The translations under genes and the position numbers were made by a program. From assembly GCA_004335635.1 (NCBI GenBank), contig QAXH01001961.1, forward strand, positions 1-64,000: a stretch of 64,000 nucleotides of DNA. Reading direction: 5' to 3'. Shown here piece after piece: positions 24,921 through 35,894 of this stretch (positions are counted from its first letter, which is position 1; every line of letters starts with the position of its first letter). A model generated the notes under the pieces. That model was not told the DNA's origin, did no database searches, and saw only the letters and a program-made list of their open reading frames with translations. Source of the stretch: Chloromonas sp. AAM2. Its lineage: Eukaryota > Chlorophyta > Chlorophyceae > Chlamydomonadales > Chlamydomonadaceae.

Positions 24921-27526
24921 ATGGGCAGTCTTCCCTCCTTCTCCCAGCCTCCTGGGTTTGTCGCGGCTGCTCACGTAGTCAGCAGTCCCAGGAGTGACGA
25001 GCGGCGGTTGGGCGGTAAACAGCAGCATTGCAGACTAAGGAGCGGTCAGCCAGAATTACAGTCCCACAGCCCACAAAGGTCCCTGGAGTCAGAAATAGCT
25101 TTAGATCTGTGCAGAGCAACACCTGATGCATCCAGCAGTTCATCATCACCAGATGAAGTGTCATCTGAGGGATCATTAACGCATGATGGGGACAGCGACA
25201 GGGAGGTGTACGAGGTGGCAGACGGCAATGTGCAATGTGCTGATCAATTGGACCAGCAGCTGCAGCGAGGCAGGGAGCAATCATGGACTCCTGTGCATGC
25301 AGCATGCACAGCGCGGCAGGGGGGCCAATGTGCACACGAAGAACACGCGGCAAGCGCACCAACACTACGTGCATCAGGGAATTCAGAACAGCACGGGAAC
25401 TCGAGCGTCACCAAGTGTCGTTTGGCCCCAATGGAGCCGGTGTTGGACAACCCTGATGTACACGAGCCCTTACTAATGGAAAACCCACAGCGCTACTCCA
25501 TGTTTCCTGTCCAGTAAGTGCACCACTCCTGCTTGTCCTGATCCTGGCAACATGGCGTTCCCGCGGTGAACAGTACCAGACGTATGTGTGCCGTTTTGTT
25601 TTTCGTAGATACCACGACCTCTGGACTCTCTACAAGCAGGCAGTCGCGAGCTTCTGGACTTGCGAAGAAGTGGACCTCGCCGCGGACAAGCGGGATTGGG
25701 ATAAATTGTCTGGTGCGTGCGCCACGCGACTGATTTGCCACCGTGGCATACGTGCATGCCACAGACAAAGGCTCAACAGTGTCCGCCGTTCTTTTCCCTT
25801 TGCAGATGACGAGCGGCACTTCATTAAACATGTACTTGCATTTTTTGCATCCTCGGACGGCATTGTTATGGAAAACTTGGCACAGCGCTTCATGACCGGT
25901 AAGTGTTACATGAGCCTCAATTGAGCTGACCAGCCCTGCTCCTTGGGAAGTTACTACCTAGCGCGATGCAAGAGCCCAGGGTGAATGCATGTACAGGCAG
26001 CAGCAGCAGCAGCAGCAGTCAGTTGTGTGCGCATAGCTCAATCCCCTGCTGCATTCCCTGCTTGCAGATGTCCAAGTGCCCGAAGCACGTGCCTTCTACG
26101 GCTTCCAGATAGCGATCGAAAACGTGCACTCTGAGATGTATTCATTGCTCATTGATCATTACGTACGCGACCAAGATGTGAGTAACCTAGCAAAACTGAC
26201 TGCTGTTGAACCGCAATGAAAGCATGCCCACTTCAGTACATGCTTGTCAGATTCTTGACATCAACCCTTGGCATGCTAGTACGCATCCACAATAAGTGAT
26301 GGAAGCACAGTGCCATGTCTACATACAAATTAGCATAAGAAGTCATCTTGCACCTGGAGAGCAGCACACTGCACCATCTTGGTCAACACCTTACCTGAAT
26401 TTTCGTTTACTGCATGTTGTGCTTGCAGGAGAAGAATCACCTCTTTAATGCCATCCAAACGGTTCCATGCGTCACTCGCAAGGCGGAGTGGGCCCTCAAG
26501 TGGATTGGCAGCGAGGGCAGCTTTGCACAGCGTCTGGTGGCGTTTGCATGCGTGGAAGGCATCCATTTCTCTGGTTCCTTCTGCGCCATCTTCTGGCTCA
26601 AGAAGCGGCACCTCATGCCAGGGCTGTGCTTCTCCAATGTGCTGATCAGTCGGGATGAAGGACTGCATACCGACTTTGCATGCGCACTGTACCGCCACCT
26701 GCGTTCACCTCTATCTGATGAGAAGGTACGCTGACTGATGAATGCTGGACTGTGGGATGAACAAGCGGCATAATTTACTTGCACTTTGCCGCTACGCACT
26801 TCTGGTGGGTCGAGCAATACGTGTGTAGAGCAGCCTGTAAGCTGCTGGTTGCTGTAAGCTGTAAGCTGTAAGCATGGATGAGCACTGAATGTTGCTGCAA
26901 GTGCTGTGTGGTTGACTGCTGCAGGTTCAGGCAATTGTTGCCGAGGCTGTTGAGCTGGAGCTTGAGTTCTGCTGTGAAGCACTGAGCTGCCGGCTGGTGG
27001 GCATGAACAGCGACCTCATGGGCCAATACATCAAGTTCGTGGCAGATCGCCTGCTGGTGGCCTTAGGGTAAGAATTGCCCTTGACTTCACTTTGCAGCAT
27101 CTATGATTACCCTCACACTTCTGCTGCGACCTTGCCTTGACGCTATGAAGGAATGCACAGGCCATGCAAGCATCTGAAGCATTCATGAACATCTGTGATT
27201 TCTGACACATCTGCTGCCTTCTTTTTGGCTTGGTGCTGTGAACTCATTCAGAAGTGATGCAATTACATCGATAGCTGTACACGCCACTCGCCACTGTTTG
27301 CCATGTACCGTTGGGATTTGTTGCTCTCATGTGCAGGGTACCCAAGCTGTATGAGGTGTCCAATCCGTTTGACTGGATGGAGATGATCAGCCTGGAGGGC
27401 AAGGCAAACTTCTTCGAGCAGCGAGTGGGCGAGTACCAGCGGGCTGGTGTCATGGCAGGCATTGCGGCGCGCGGCCAAAGCACAAGCGCCTCCACCTACG
27501 TGTTCACCACTGAAGAGGACTTCTGA
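24921..27526 (+). CDS. RNR2: Ribonucleoside-diphosphate reductase small subunit (R2)
   Basis: Class I R2: houses the di-iron/tyrosyl radical used with the large subunit to make dNTPs. Exons: 24921-25513, 25609-25712, 25806-25898, 26068-26177, 26429-26725, 26925-27067, 27337-27526; 509 residues. Iron ligands are in place at about Asp250 (SDGIV), Glu281 and His284 (ENVH), Glu343 (VEG), Glu377 and His380 (DEGLH). The radical tyrosine is at about 288 (HSEMY). The radical-path region ([13 protein letters not shown]) and the acidic C-terminal peptide ending EEDF, which docks on the large subunit, are both present, so the enzyme should be active. The odd part is exon 1. It adds roughly 190 Ser/acidic-rich residues before the conserved MFPV start of the fold, where typical eukaryotic R2 has about 60-70. 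ATG 24921 is the first in-frame Met of that long open exon; a later start cannot be excluded. TGTAA follows at 27660. Confidence 0.97.
25995..26020 (+). repeat. CAG trinucleotide microsatellite in R2 intron 3
   Basis: A run of about eight GCA/CAG units lies in the intron, some 50 bases upstream of the exon 4 acceptor. Confidence 0.8.
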
Positions 27527-29615
27527 ACCTGGCATTGTCCCTGTGCGCTTGTCAGGCACTCCAGCCTATGCTGTTTGTTGACTGTGGATGTCAAGCGGCA
27601 CTGTGCATGGGACTGTACACACAAACGTGCACATTATTGTATTGACCCTGTCAGTTTTGTGTAAGAGTGTAGACGGACCTGCCAAATACCTTTCTTGGGA
27701 GAATGTGCTTGGCGCAGGGTGTGAGTGTGGGTCGAGTGGGAATGATTTGGTCGATGATGTGTGATCAGTCGTGCTTGGGTTGATCTTAGCTTTAGTCGGG
27801 CTGCTGCGATGCTCATGCAGGCGATGCATGGTGTGTGGTGTTGCATGCCCACACGTGTCGCCGGCAGCAGCCGAACTTGAGATGGTTGGTGTTTCCTGAT
27901 GCTTTGTCAGAGCAGCAGGAGTTTCAATTACTGGTGATGAGTGCGCATGCAGCGACTGAATGCGTCCTGGCATGCCACATATGCCATGTGCATGAGTCAC
28001 AACATTGTGGCAAGCACATCTCGGAGAGATTTGTATAGCAGGCTCATTGTCTTATAGCATCTACTCGGTTTGAAGGTGTCACATCACTGTGTGCCACACT
28101 GCCAAAGTGTGGAGTGGCAGTGGCAGTTGTGAGACCTTTCTTGTGAACGAAGCGTTAGATTCTATGTTTACCCTCAAAACCCGAGGCAAAGCAATGGCGG
28201 TTGGCTTCATTCCTGCAATGCCATCACGGACGTACTGGAGTAGCTGTTGATTATGCTCTTTCTTTTGCAGTTCCTGTGGCAAATCTATTGATGCTCGGCA
28301 CCCTGTAAGTTTGCATCTTGTGATCGCCCTGGCCAGCTCGGCATGCCTACTAGGCTTGCCTGAGCATCATCGCCACAACATCATTGTCTGCTTGAGACAA
28401 GCTTAACTGTGTTACTTCCGGTGCTGCCAAGTGCTATAACCGTATGCGTGACTGGCTACAATACTGTCCAATTGGAACAGCTGATAGCCTGAAGCATGAA
28501 TTACCTTCCTCAAGGTAGTCATGGGAAAACGCCCTGCACATTGCTATTCTGGTGTGTCGCAATCCCCTTCACATGTAGGTTGGACGGGCTGGAATCCCTC
28601 CTTTCTTGTGAAAAGACCGTAAACAAGAATCCGACTGACACCAGGGTGTTTTGCAGCTTATCACCATGTCACCAGCCTCAGGTCGCAGTCGTAGCAGCAA
28701 TGGACTACAAGTATTATTGGCTGGGTGGTCCAGGCCAGTTGAGCCAGCATGTGGCCACGGACCCTGACATTTTTATCAATCTATCTGAATATATCAATTT
28801 ATCAAAGACATAGCCTGTTCGTATCATCAGTTACCGTTTTGGATTATCTGTGGTGATTTGGATACCAGCAAATTCCAAAACACTATCTGAACACTACGCT
28901 GTTTCCTTGGCTGTTGTTCATTCAGTCGCCAGCACGTGTGATGCCCTTCACTTGTAGTTTGGACGGGCTGGAGTCCCTCCCCTCTTGTGATTCCCCACTC
29001 TGGCAGTTCAAACAATCAACCTTGTGTGCAGCTCCAAACAGAAATGGTGGTGTGCCCATCCTCTTCAGTTGTTGACTCCTCCGCCTGAGGGACACTCACT
29101 CGCTCGTGGGCCAGACCAGTAGCTGTGTGCTGCACAAACAGTCAACTATGTCGGAGAGTGATTGCAAACCCGCTTTGCAGGCGTACCATGTAGTCCTGTA
29201 CGACTTGACCCGTGTAATCCTATCCTCTGCTACCAGCCTTTTGTTCTGTGCTACTTGCTCATGTGTTCAATCTGCTATGGTGTCCAGCATGACCGCGGTG
29301 TCCCACAGCCTTACATATCCGGCAATTGTGAGTGCACCAGATCACCTGGTCCAGGTGCACGGGCATTAGCCAGGATGCGCAGGGATGCATTTCAGCCTGT
29401 TGCATATGTAAGCTTTGAGGCGTACGTCGACTCTCGGCTGTGGGTTGGTGATGTGGATTTGAACAGCCAAACGTGGACAAAACGGGTTGCCGTACCATCC
29501 CAATGCGTGCAGCGGGCAGGTACCAATTTGTCGCATAAACAGCTGGTCTTGAAGCCTTATGTTTCAATCTTGCGCTGGAGGAACTGTAAAACCCATTTGC
29601 GGGCTGAGTGTCAGC
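27527..29615. other. Intergenic region, no gene seen
   Basis: Apart from the R2 3' UTR (TGTAA at 27660), nothing coding is supported. A roughly 40-base segment (GGACGGGCTGGAATCCCTCC and flanks) near 28565-28612 recurs with a few changes near 28946-28990, so a small direct duplication is present. The end of the region must contain the promoter of the coiled-coil/EF-hand gene. Confidence 0.5.
27660..27664 (+). promoter_or_regulatory. Poly(A) signal TGTAA of the R2 gene
   Basis: TGTAA lies 134 bases downstream of the R2 stop codon, a normal distance for a green-algal 3' end. Confidence 0.6.
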
Positions 29616-31512
29616 ATGGCCGGGTACGGCGGGACGGAGGATATGGCTGCAACAAACATTCTCATGGAGAAGCGGGCCCGAAGACTGGCAGAGGACGATG
29701 CGCTTCGGCTGTACAACCGCGTCAGGCAGCTGCAGAAGGAGGAGGGCAAGGCACACAAGCGCATTCAGGATACCAAGAAGAAGGCCAAGGAAATCATCAG
29801 ATACAGGGAGCGCAACGAGCTTGTAAGGCAAGAGAAGGAGCAGCGGTACCACGAGCTGCAGCTAGACATAGAGAGGCAGAAAACAGAGAACCTCAAGCTG
29901 AAGGAGGAGATTTTAAGAAACAAGACAGAGCAGGAGAACAGGATTTGGGCAGACAAGTACACGGGAGCTCAGCAGACCAAGGAGGAGCGGGTGGAATTGG
30001 AGAAGCTTTTGGTGGAAAGCCGGCTTCTGTCACGCAAAGAGGCACTCGAGCAGAAGGAAGCAGTGCGAAGGCAACAGGAAGAGGCGCGGCGACGGATAGA
30101 ACAACTCAAAATTGACCGGCTACAGATGGTACGTGACCGGCAGCCAACCGGCTCTCACAAGGCGGTGTGCGCCCTCACAGACCATGGGGTGCTCTTCATC
30201 TTATTCACCAAGTGCACGTCCTCAGTCATGCATGGCTAGGCAGCCTGCCTGCCTGCCTACCTGCCTGCATACACACATGTTGACCTGCACAGTGAATTTG
30301 TTTCCACAGGCACAAGAAGAGTATGAAAGGCGTCTGCGTGAAGAGATGGAAGCAAAGGAGGCTAAGGAGGCAGAGATAGAGAGGCTGGTGAGTGGAGAGC
30401 AGCGAGGGCACAACCGGCAAGCCGGTGCAGTCAGACGCAGCTTGAATGTTGGCTGTAACATGGTCGAGACACTCTCCTACCATGTCATGCAGGCTGACAT
30501 TGAGCTCCAGCTCATTGAGAGGCTCAAGCAGAAGCAGCAGGAGCAGCGGCGTGCATACCAGCAGCTGGAGGCAGTGCTGTGCCTAGGCACCAGGTGAGGA
30601 TTCATGCACACAACTTGATGTCCGTCACTTGAGGTCTGTGCTGAGGCATGGCATACTAGGCCAGTGGCCCGGATCTTGACAGGTGCACCAACTGCAGTGG
30701 CTTCAAACTGCAGACAGTCTCTGCTGCTGATGGGCCCTGTGGGACTAGATGCTGTGACTTGGTATATGACTCAAAATGCCTCGGTGCCAGCGCTTCCCGC
30801 TCATGCTTCACAACAGACGTTGCCACTGATGCAAGGCCTTGGTGCTGCCCTGGCCCATTGCAGTTCTAACTCGTCACGGGTGTCCTCCAAGCAGCAGAGC
30901 CCGCGTGCCAGCCCGCTGCCCACAAGCGTGAGCCAAGGTCCAACTGAAGCCGCACCTGGGGAGCCATCAGAGGAAGATGTGGCACGTGCCTTCTCCATGT
31001 ATGACAATGACGCCATTGGAGAAATACCCACCACTTCACTAGACGGTCAGTGCGGTTGGCTCCTGACTGTGGCAGTGTGACTGGCTGCTGTGATGCATGG
31101 CAGTGCGCCGCTCGAGTAGCTGTACAGCTTTGCAAGCCTCTGGATATCGCCACAGCACTGCTCGATGGCTTCCATGGCTTTTGCGTGATTTCAAAGGCTA
31201 TCAGTCTGACTGCCATCCGCACTTCAAACATACTGTGGCACAGCACGTGCCAACTCTTGTCACACTGACATGGGTTGACCAGCTGTCTACTCAACCATGT
31301 CAATCGAACAAGTCTTGATGGGCAGGCAAATGGTCCATGTGTCGCACACCAACTGATTTGTGCACGTGCTGCCTTCCTGCTTCGCAGCCCTGCTAAGGGA
31401 CCTGGGCGTGATGCTCAATGCGGCGCAATTAGGACAGGCAATCACACAACTGGACGTCACACAGACAGGCAGGATATCCTTTGGAGAATTCTTGTTGTGG
31501 TGGAAAGGTTGA
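29616..31512 (+). CDS. Coiled-coil protein with C-terminal EF-hand pair
   Basis: Exons: 29616-30128, 30310-30387, 30493-30593, 30714-31045, 31388-31512; about 382 residues. Residues 10 to about 230 are an almost unbroken charged helix (KRARRLAEDDALRLYNRVRQ, later LEKLLVESRLLSRKEALEQ), expected to form a long coiled coil. A Ser/Pro linker follows, then two EF-hand-like loops. The first (DNDAIGEIPTTS) lacks the usual acidic residue at position 12 and is probably degenerate. The second (DVTQTGRISFGE) keeps the calcium ligands. The long-coil plus calcium-sensor layout suggests a filament or axoneme-associated protein, but the family was not identified. ATG 29616 is chosen; an in-frame ATG at 29559 would add 19 residues. 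The exon 4 start at 30714 is the acceptor that keeps phase into the EF-hands. Confidence 0.77.
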
Positions 31513-33456
31513 GCAGCACAGCTACCAGCAGCTTCAGTTTCTGACAAGTGTTGTCAATATGCATGACGCAGGGTTGGTCCCAACCCCATGTTTCCAACAC
31601 ACCAGCCTGCTCTCTGCTGGCTGGTGTGCAAACTTTTGGTGGCTGGCACCTTGTGCTGCTTGTAGATAAGGTTTGGCATTAGAGTAGCTGAAATCATCTG
31701 CCAGACGGGCAAGGCCAAGCTGTGCCTCCTGAGACCTGAGCTTGTTGTTGGGCTTGTCATAGGTCCAGACGTGCAGGTTGTAGTTGCCACCGGTTATCAG
31801 CTGGTCCGGTTGTGGAAGAACTTGACACACATGGTGAAGTTGGCATGCGTGGGGCTACCGCAGATGGCTGTGCCAGTCTGCACGTCAGCAGTGCAGTCCG
31901 GCCAGCGACTCTCTCTCTCAGCATGTCAGTGGGTGACACGTGATGCACGTACTCGGGTAGTTGCACGTTTTGAATGTGTCTAAGAAACAATGTGATATGC
32001 GTGCGTGCTACATACTGCTCTAGACCAGTACATGGCCAGACTGCACTGTGTTGTTTGTGATGGTCATGACCGTTCCTCAAACATCTGCAACGGTCGTCAT
32101 GTTTGCTTGGTGTTTTCATTTCATGTTGCCACACCATCTTTCATCCGCACTGCCTAGATACGTCAGGGGCCTGTCCAGTGTCTGTGCGCTGCCATCTGGC
32201 TTGGCTTCAGTGCCTTTGTCGGCACACCATGGCTTGCATCCCAGAGCGAAATGATTTTGTTGCCGTGGCCATTCAAGGGCAGTTGTAACATTCGTTAACC
32301 TGCAAGCTTTGGAGGGATCGGGCTCCAACTCGTCCCTAGGTTTGCCCGAAACGTTATCAAGTGAGCACATCAGCGGACGTCGTTTGTACTGCCTTGCTGG
32401 CCATCAACCAAAATATTAGTGCAATTTGATGCGCGTGAGGCAATCAAAACAAAATTTGTGTGAGGCAAGGTGTACATTCACCAGGCTCTGTCATGCCATA
32501 TGATATGATCGTAGTTGAGTTCTGTTGAGAATAGAAATGTGCGTGGTGCATGTGCCATGGCAAACAACTGCCAGAGGCCTTTGATTTGAGACAGCTGGTA
32601 CCTCTGAGGGCTTTCTGGTGCGCATGGACAACTGGACGTGCTGGAACCCTTACAGTGCCTTTCCAGCAGCGCGTGTACGGGTTGATGTGAACCACTTCAC
32701 GCAAAGGTTAACCGACCGCAAGAGAGACAGCCCATGATACCAAAAACCGCTGGTCATTGTTCTGCATGAAGTGAGGCATATTGTATAGCAGCTCAAGTAC
32801 CGACATACCTACTTGTACTGCACAAAGCCTGAAATTGCACGCCGCCTCACACATCGCACGCCAAGGAAGGTCTGAATCGAACGCAAAGAAAGCAAACCAC
32901 CTGCTACATTCAGCCTGAGTTGCACCTGCGCTCAGAAGCAAGTGCACCTGTCGAAACCCGCCTAGAAAAGCTAACCCAATCGGCATGTGCACGCATCCCC
33001 ATGTTGACAACATGACCATGGAGACAAAATGGGGATGCTGTCTGCACCGTCCTGCGTTGCATGTTCCGTGGTGAACACATGGGCCTTGGGAAGGAAAGCC
33101 CAGCACTGAAAATCAGTTCATGAAGCAAGCCTGTCCTGGTCTAAAGGCCGGTCAGTCATTGGAGAATCCTGCACCGTAAATCCATGCCTGCAGTACGTGT
33201 GCACTCAAACTCCTATGTCAATTTGTTCGTCTAGTAAGCTAGTCACAGTGTCTGAACCAAAACAAGCATAGTGATGTTAGTATGAAGCCAACACATGCAA
33301 AAAAGTGAGATGGCCCTCCTGCTCAGACGAGGAGGAAGTTACCAACTGCCTTCTAGCAGTCCTACGAGTTCCTGACGGATCTGAACTCGCCCCTAGCCCT
33401 ATCATAAGAGCTGAAAGGATCGCCACACCTGCCGATGGCCTGAGTAACTTCTCCCT
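31513..33456. other. Intergenic region with a CFAP52-derived fragment
   Basis: No intact gene is supported. Besides the CFAP52-derived fragment at 31713-32020, the stretch holds the 3' flank of the coiled-coil/EF-hand gene and the 3' flank of the minus-strand transporter. A 132-codon minus-strand frame at 32708-33106 has no recognisable domain and no linked splice partner. Confidence 0.55.
31713..32020 (-). pseudogene. Chimeric, broken duplicate of CFAP52 5' region
   Basis: Two blocks from the CFAP52 locus are joined. 31713-31886 matches 48934-49111 (inside exon 4), with a 4-base deletion (GTTC) at about 31806 that breaks the frame. 31888-32020 matches 49856-49988 (upstream of the CFAP52 start) with about one mismatch. 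The 744 bases between them in the parent, including exons 1-3 and the start codon, are missing. The join does not fall at splice sites, so this is a DNA-level duplication and deletion rather than a processed copy. Orientation is the same as the parent, 17 kb away. Confidence 0.92.
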
Positions 33457-35573
33457 CTACTTGCCACTCCCCTTCATGTTCTTTGCCTGCACGAACAGGA
33501 CGCCTGCCAGCAGCCCCAGTATGATGGACGCCAGGTTCTTGGGGTTGGTGGGCTCGTGGAAGACCAGCAGGCCCACGATGGCCACGGGGATTTTGTTGAG
33601 AGCGCCCACCAGAGAGTAGATGGTAGCAGTGGTCTGTAAACAGCAAAAGGACACCAGGGAGTGAATTCGACTTCTTGGAGAGACGCTGCATTGATGGACC
33701 GCTGGATGCCTCATGCATGCAATACACGTGCACCTCAAACCTCTTGATCGACGAAAGCAGATGTGGACAACAGTGATGACAGGGAGCGACTTGTCCATGC
33801 CGTTTAAGCGCGTATGAACGGAAGTTTGTCCAAAAAGGAAGGCCAAAGCACAGGCTATTGCAATCATACCCCTGTCACATAGATGGCACATGCAGGCAAT
33901 CAACCAAAGACTGTCATGTGGCCGTACTGACCCATGATGCATTTCACGGTGTACCTCACATGCCTGGATTTCCTGACCAGCGCACCTGAGACAGGAACCA
34001 GAGGGACGAGAAGCTGATGGCAAAGCCCACGATGCCTCCCAGGCCGGCCACACAGAGGAAGACTGGGTTTGAGAGCGCCGGCTGGCTGGAGAGGGTTTCA
34101 AACTCGCCAAAGACAGCCATGAGTCCCAAGATGCACGGCAGGGACAGCAGGTTGTTGTAGTAGACCATGGAGAACTCGTCCATGCGCTGCTTGTTGGTGG
34201 TGTGCTCGGCCACCTGCGGGAGTACAGCAGCGGTGCCTGGCACAGGTGATGGCCTACTCATGGAAGCTCAACACTGCTTGTCCAACTTTGGCAGATGCTG
34301 TGAACGCCAGGTAAGGTGGGCGAGGCACAGGCAGACATAACAACAAGACTGCAAGATGCATATCAACCTTGAAATGCAATCAATGGGACAAGACATGGGC
34401 CAGCAGAGCAAAAGCCGCTGCCATGGCACACACGTCTGGGGTGAAATCGAGAGCGAACATGCCTGGCTCACGATCAGGCAAGAACAGCCTGCTGGTCGTC
34501 TTTTTGCCCCTGCCACGCACCTTGTCCATGACCCCCCGCAGGTACAGAGCATAGGCGGAGGTGAACAGGCAGTTGATCAACTGCCACGTGTACCCGTTCC
34601 AGTTGAAGCGCGAGTCAGTGGAAGCGCCAACCACAGCTGAGCCCAACATCATGAACAGCGTGCCCCACACGGGCCAGGAGTAGCTCTTTTGGAAGATGAA
34701 CACATCGCCCATGGCTGTCACGAAGTTGCTAAGGTTTTTCCAGACGGTGACCATGCCCACTCCCACAAGCTTGAGGGCGTAAAAGCTGCTGCCAATCATG
34801 CTCACGAACAGCAGGTTGACAGGGAACCTGCAGTCAACAGGGGAAACATGTCCACACGTCATGGCCATGCCTGTGTGAAAAGTGGAACTGCAATGGATGA
34901 AGCTGCCGAGACTCATAGGTAGCTGGGGTGTCCAGCCAATAAAGGCTGTCTATGCAAGTTGTTGACGTGCTCCTAATGATGGGCTAAGATGCTGTATACT
35001 AAAGGGGCCCGTTGCTGATTAAGCTGATCAACCTTAGCTACAAAAGGTGATTGGCCTTGTGACAGAACTGGGCAAAAGCAATCTGACGAGGTGTGTGAGA
35101 ATGAGGTTTTCGCATTTGAAGCATATTACATCGCATGCTCGTTGCCGCTGATCACAGATGCAGTGGTCCCATGCTCACCAGACCAACACCAGGTCGCGCT
35201 TAAGAGGTTGCAGTGGCTTGATGAGGCCCAGCATCTCACATGCCTTGACCAGGACCACAGTGAGGGCGCATTGGAAGAACAACAAAGCATTGGGTGCACT
35301 GAAGCCAAAGCCTGCCAGTGCATGCTTGTTGAGCAGCGTGAGACATCCTGAGCTCAGAGCGTAGAAAATGCCTGACACCAGGACGGCAGGAACGCCATTG
35401 TACGTAGCATGTGGAGGAAGAGGCTTTTCTAACAGCTTGGCGGTCTCAATGTCGTCCTTGATGTTGGCGTCCGCTGAGCCCGCAATGGCAACATGCCTAG
35501 GGCTCTGTCCGTTGGCTTTCAGCGTTCGGTCCATGGTATGGGATCGCTCGATCACAGTCGAGGCAATGCGCAT
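33457..35573 (-). CDS. GDP-mannose-type nucleotide-sugar transporter
   Basis: Golgi membrane antiporter of the drug/metabolite transporter superfamily, expected to bring GDP-mannose (or related GDP-sugars) into the lumen for glycosylation and wall polysaccharides. Minus-strand exons: 35573-35179, 34827-34521, 34213-33986, 33633-33457; phases close; about 368 residues. About ten hydrophobic helices are visible, starting at VPAVLVSGIFYALSSGCLTL. Plant/fungal GDP-mannose transporter features include WFPVNLLFVSMI, NKHAL in helix 1, and above all the GALNK motif (SLVGALNKIPVAIVG) that contacts the GDP-sugar. A Lys-rich C terminus follows the last helix. ATG 35573 is used; an internal ATG at 35534 would remove 13 residues of the soluble N terminus. 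The gene is divergent from the RecQ gene, with 321 bases between the start codons. Closest known type: Arabidopsis GONST1 / yeast Vrg4. Confidence 0.9.
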
Positions 35574-35894
35574 GCAGGGCCAAAAGATAATGGCCTAAAG
35601 GACGAGATCCGTGCACACGGACCGCGGTGCGTGGGAACCGGTGCCGGCTGCTCAGCCTATCCTTGTTGTTGTTGCTGGATCGGCTGCTGAGCGCTCCTGG
35701 CCGAGGTCACTATACACCGAGCAAGGCGTGTAGTGTGAAAGCAACGTTTGAAAGGGCAAAACCACAACGAAGGGGTCAGTCAGTTTTGAAAGGTTTTACT
35801 TTTTCAAACCCTGAGCAAATTCAGACATGGCCATTTTGCAGACGCAAGCCGATGGTGGACATCTTTTGCTCAACATCCTAACGACGTCCGGCTA
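35574..35894. promoter_or_regulatory. Short divergent promoter region
   Basis: Only 321 bases separate the start codons of the transporter (-) and the RecQ helicase (+), so both promoters must fit here. No TATA box is evident. The RecQ-proximal half is A-rich, with repeated CAAAACC/TTTTCAAACC-like words. Confidence 0.6.

Noticed and set aside
30240..30275. CCTGCCTGCCTGCCTAC run as a regulatory site
   Set aside because: It is a short simple repeat in an intron of the coiled-coil/EF-hand gene with no other support.
31534..31830. 98-codon WD40-like minus-strand frame as a gene
   Set aside because: It is the frameshifted copy of CFAP52 exon 4 sequence joined to unrelated sequence; it lacks a start region and other exons.
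32708..33106. 132-codon minus-strand frame
   Set aside because: It has an unusual composition with many Cys/His/Met, no domain, no partner exon, and lies downstream of the transporter stop.
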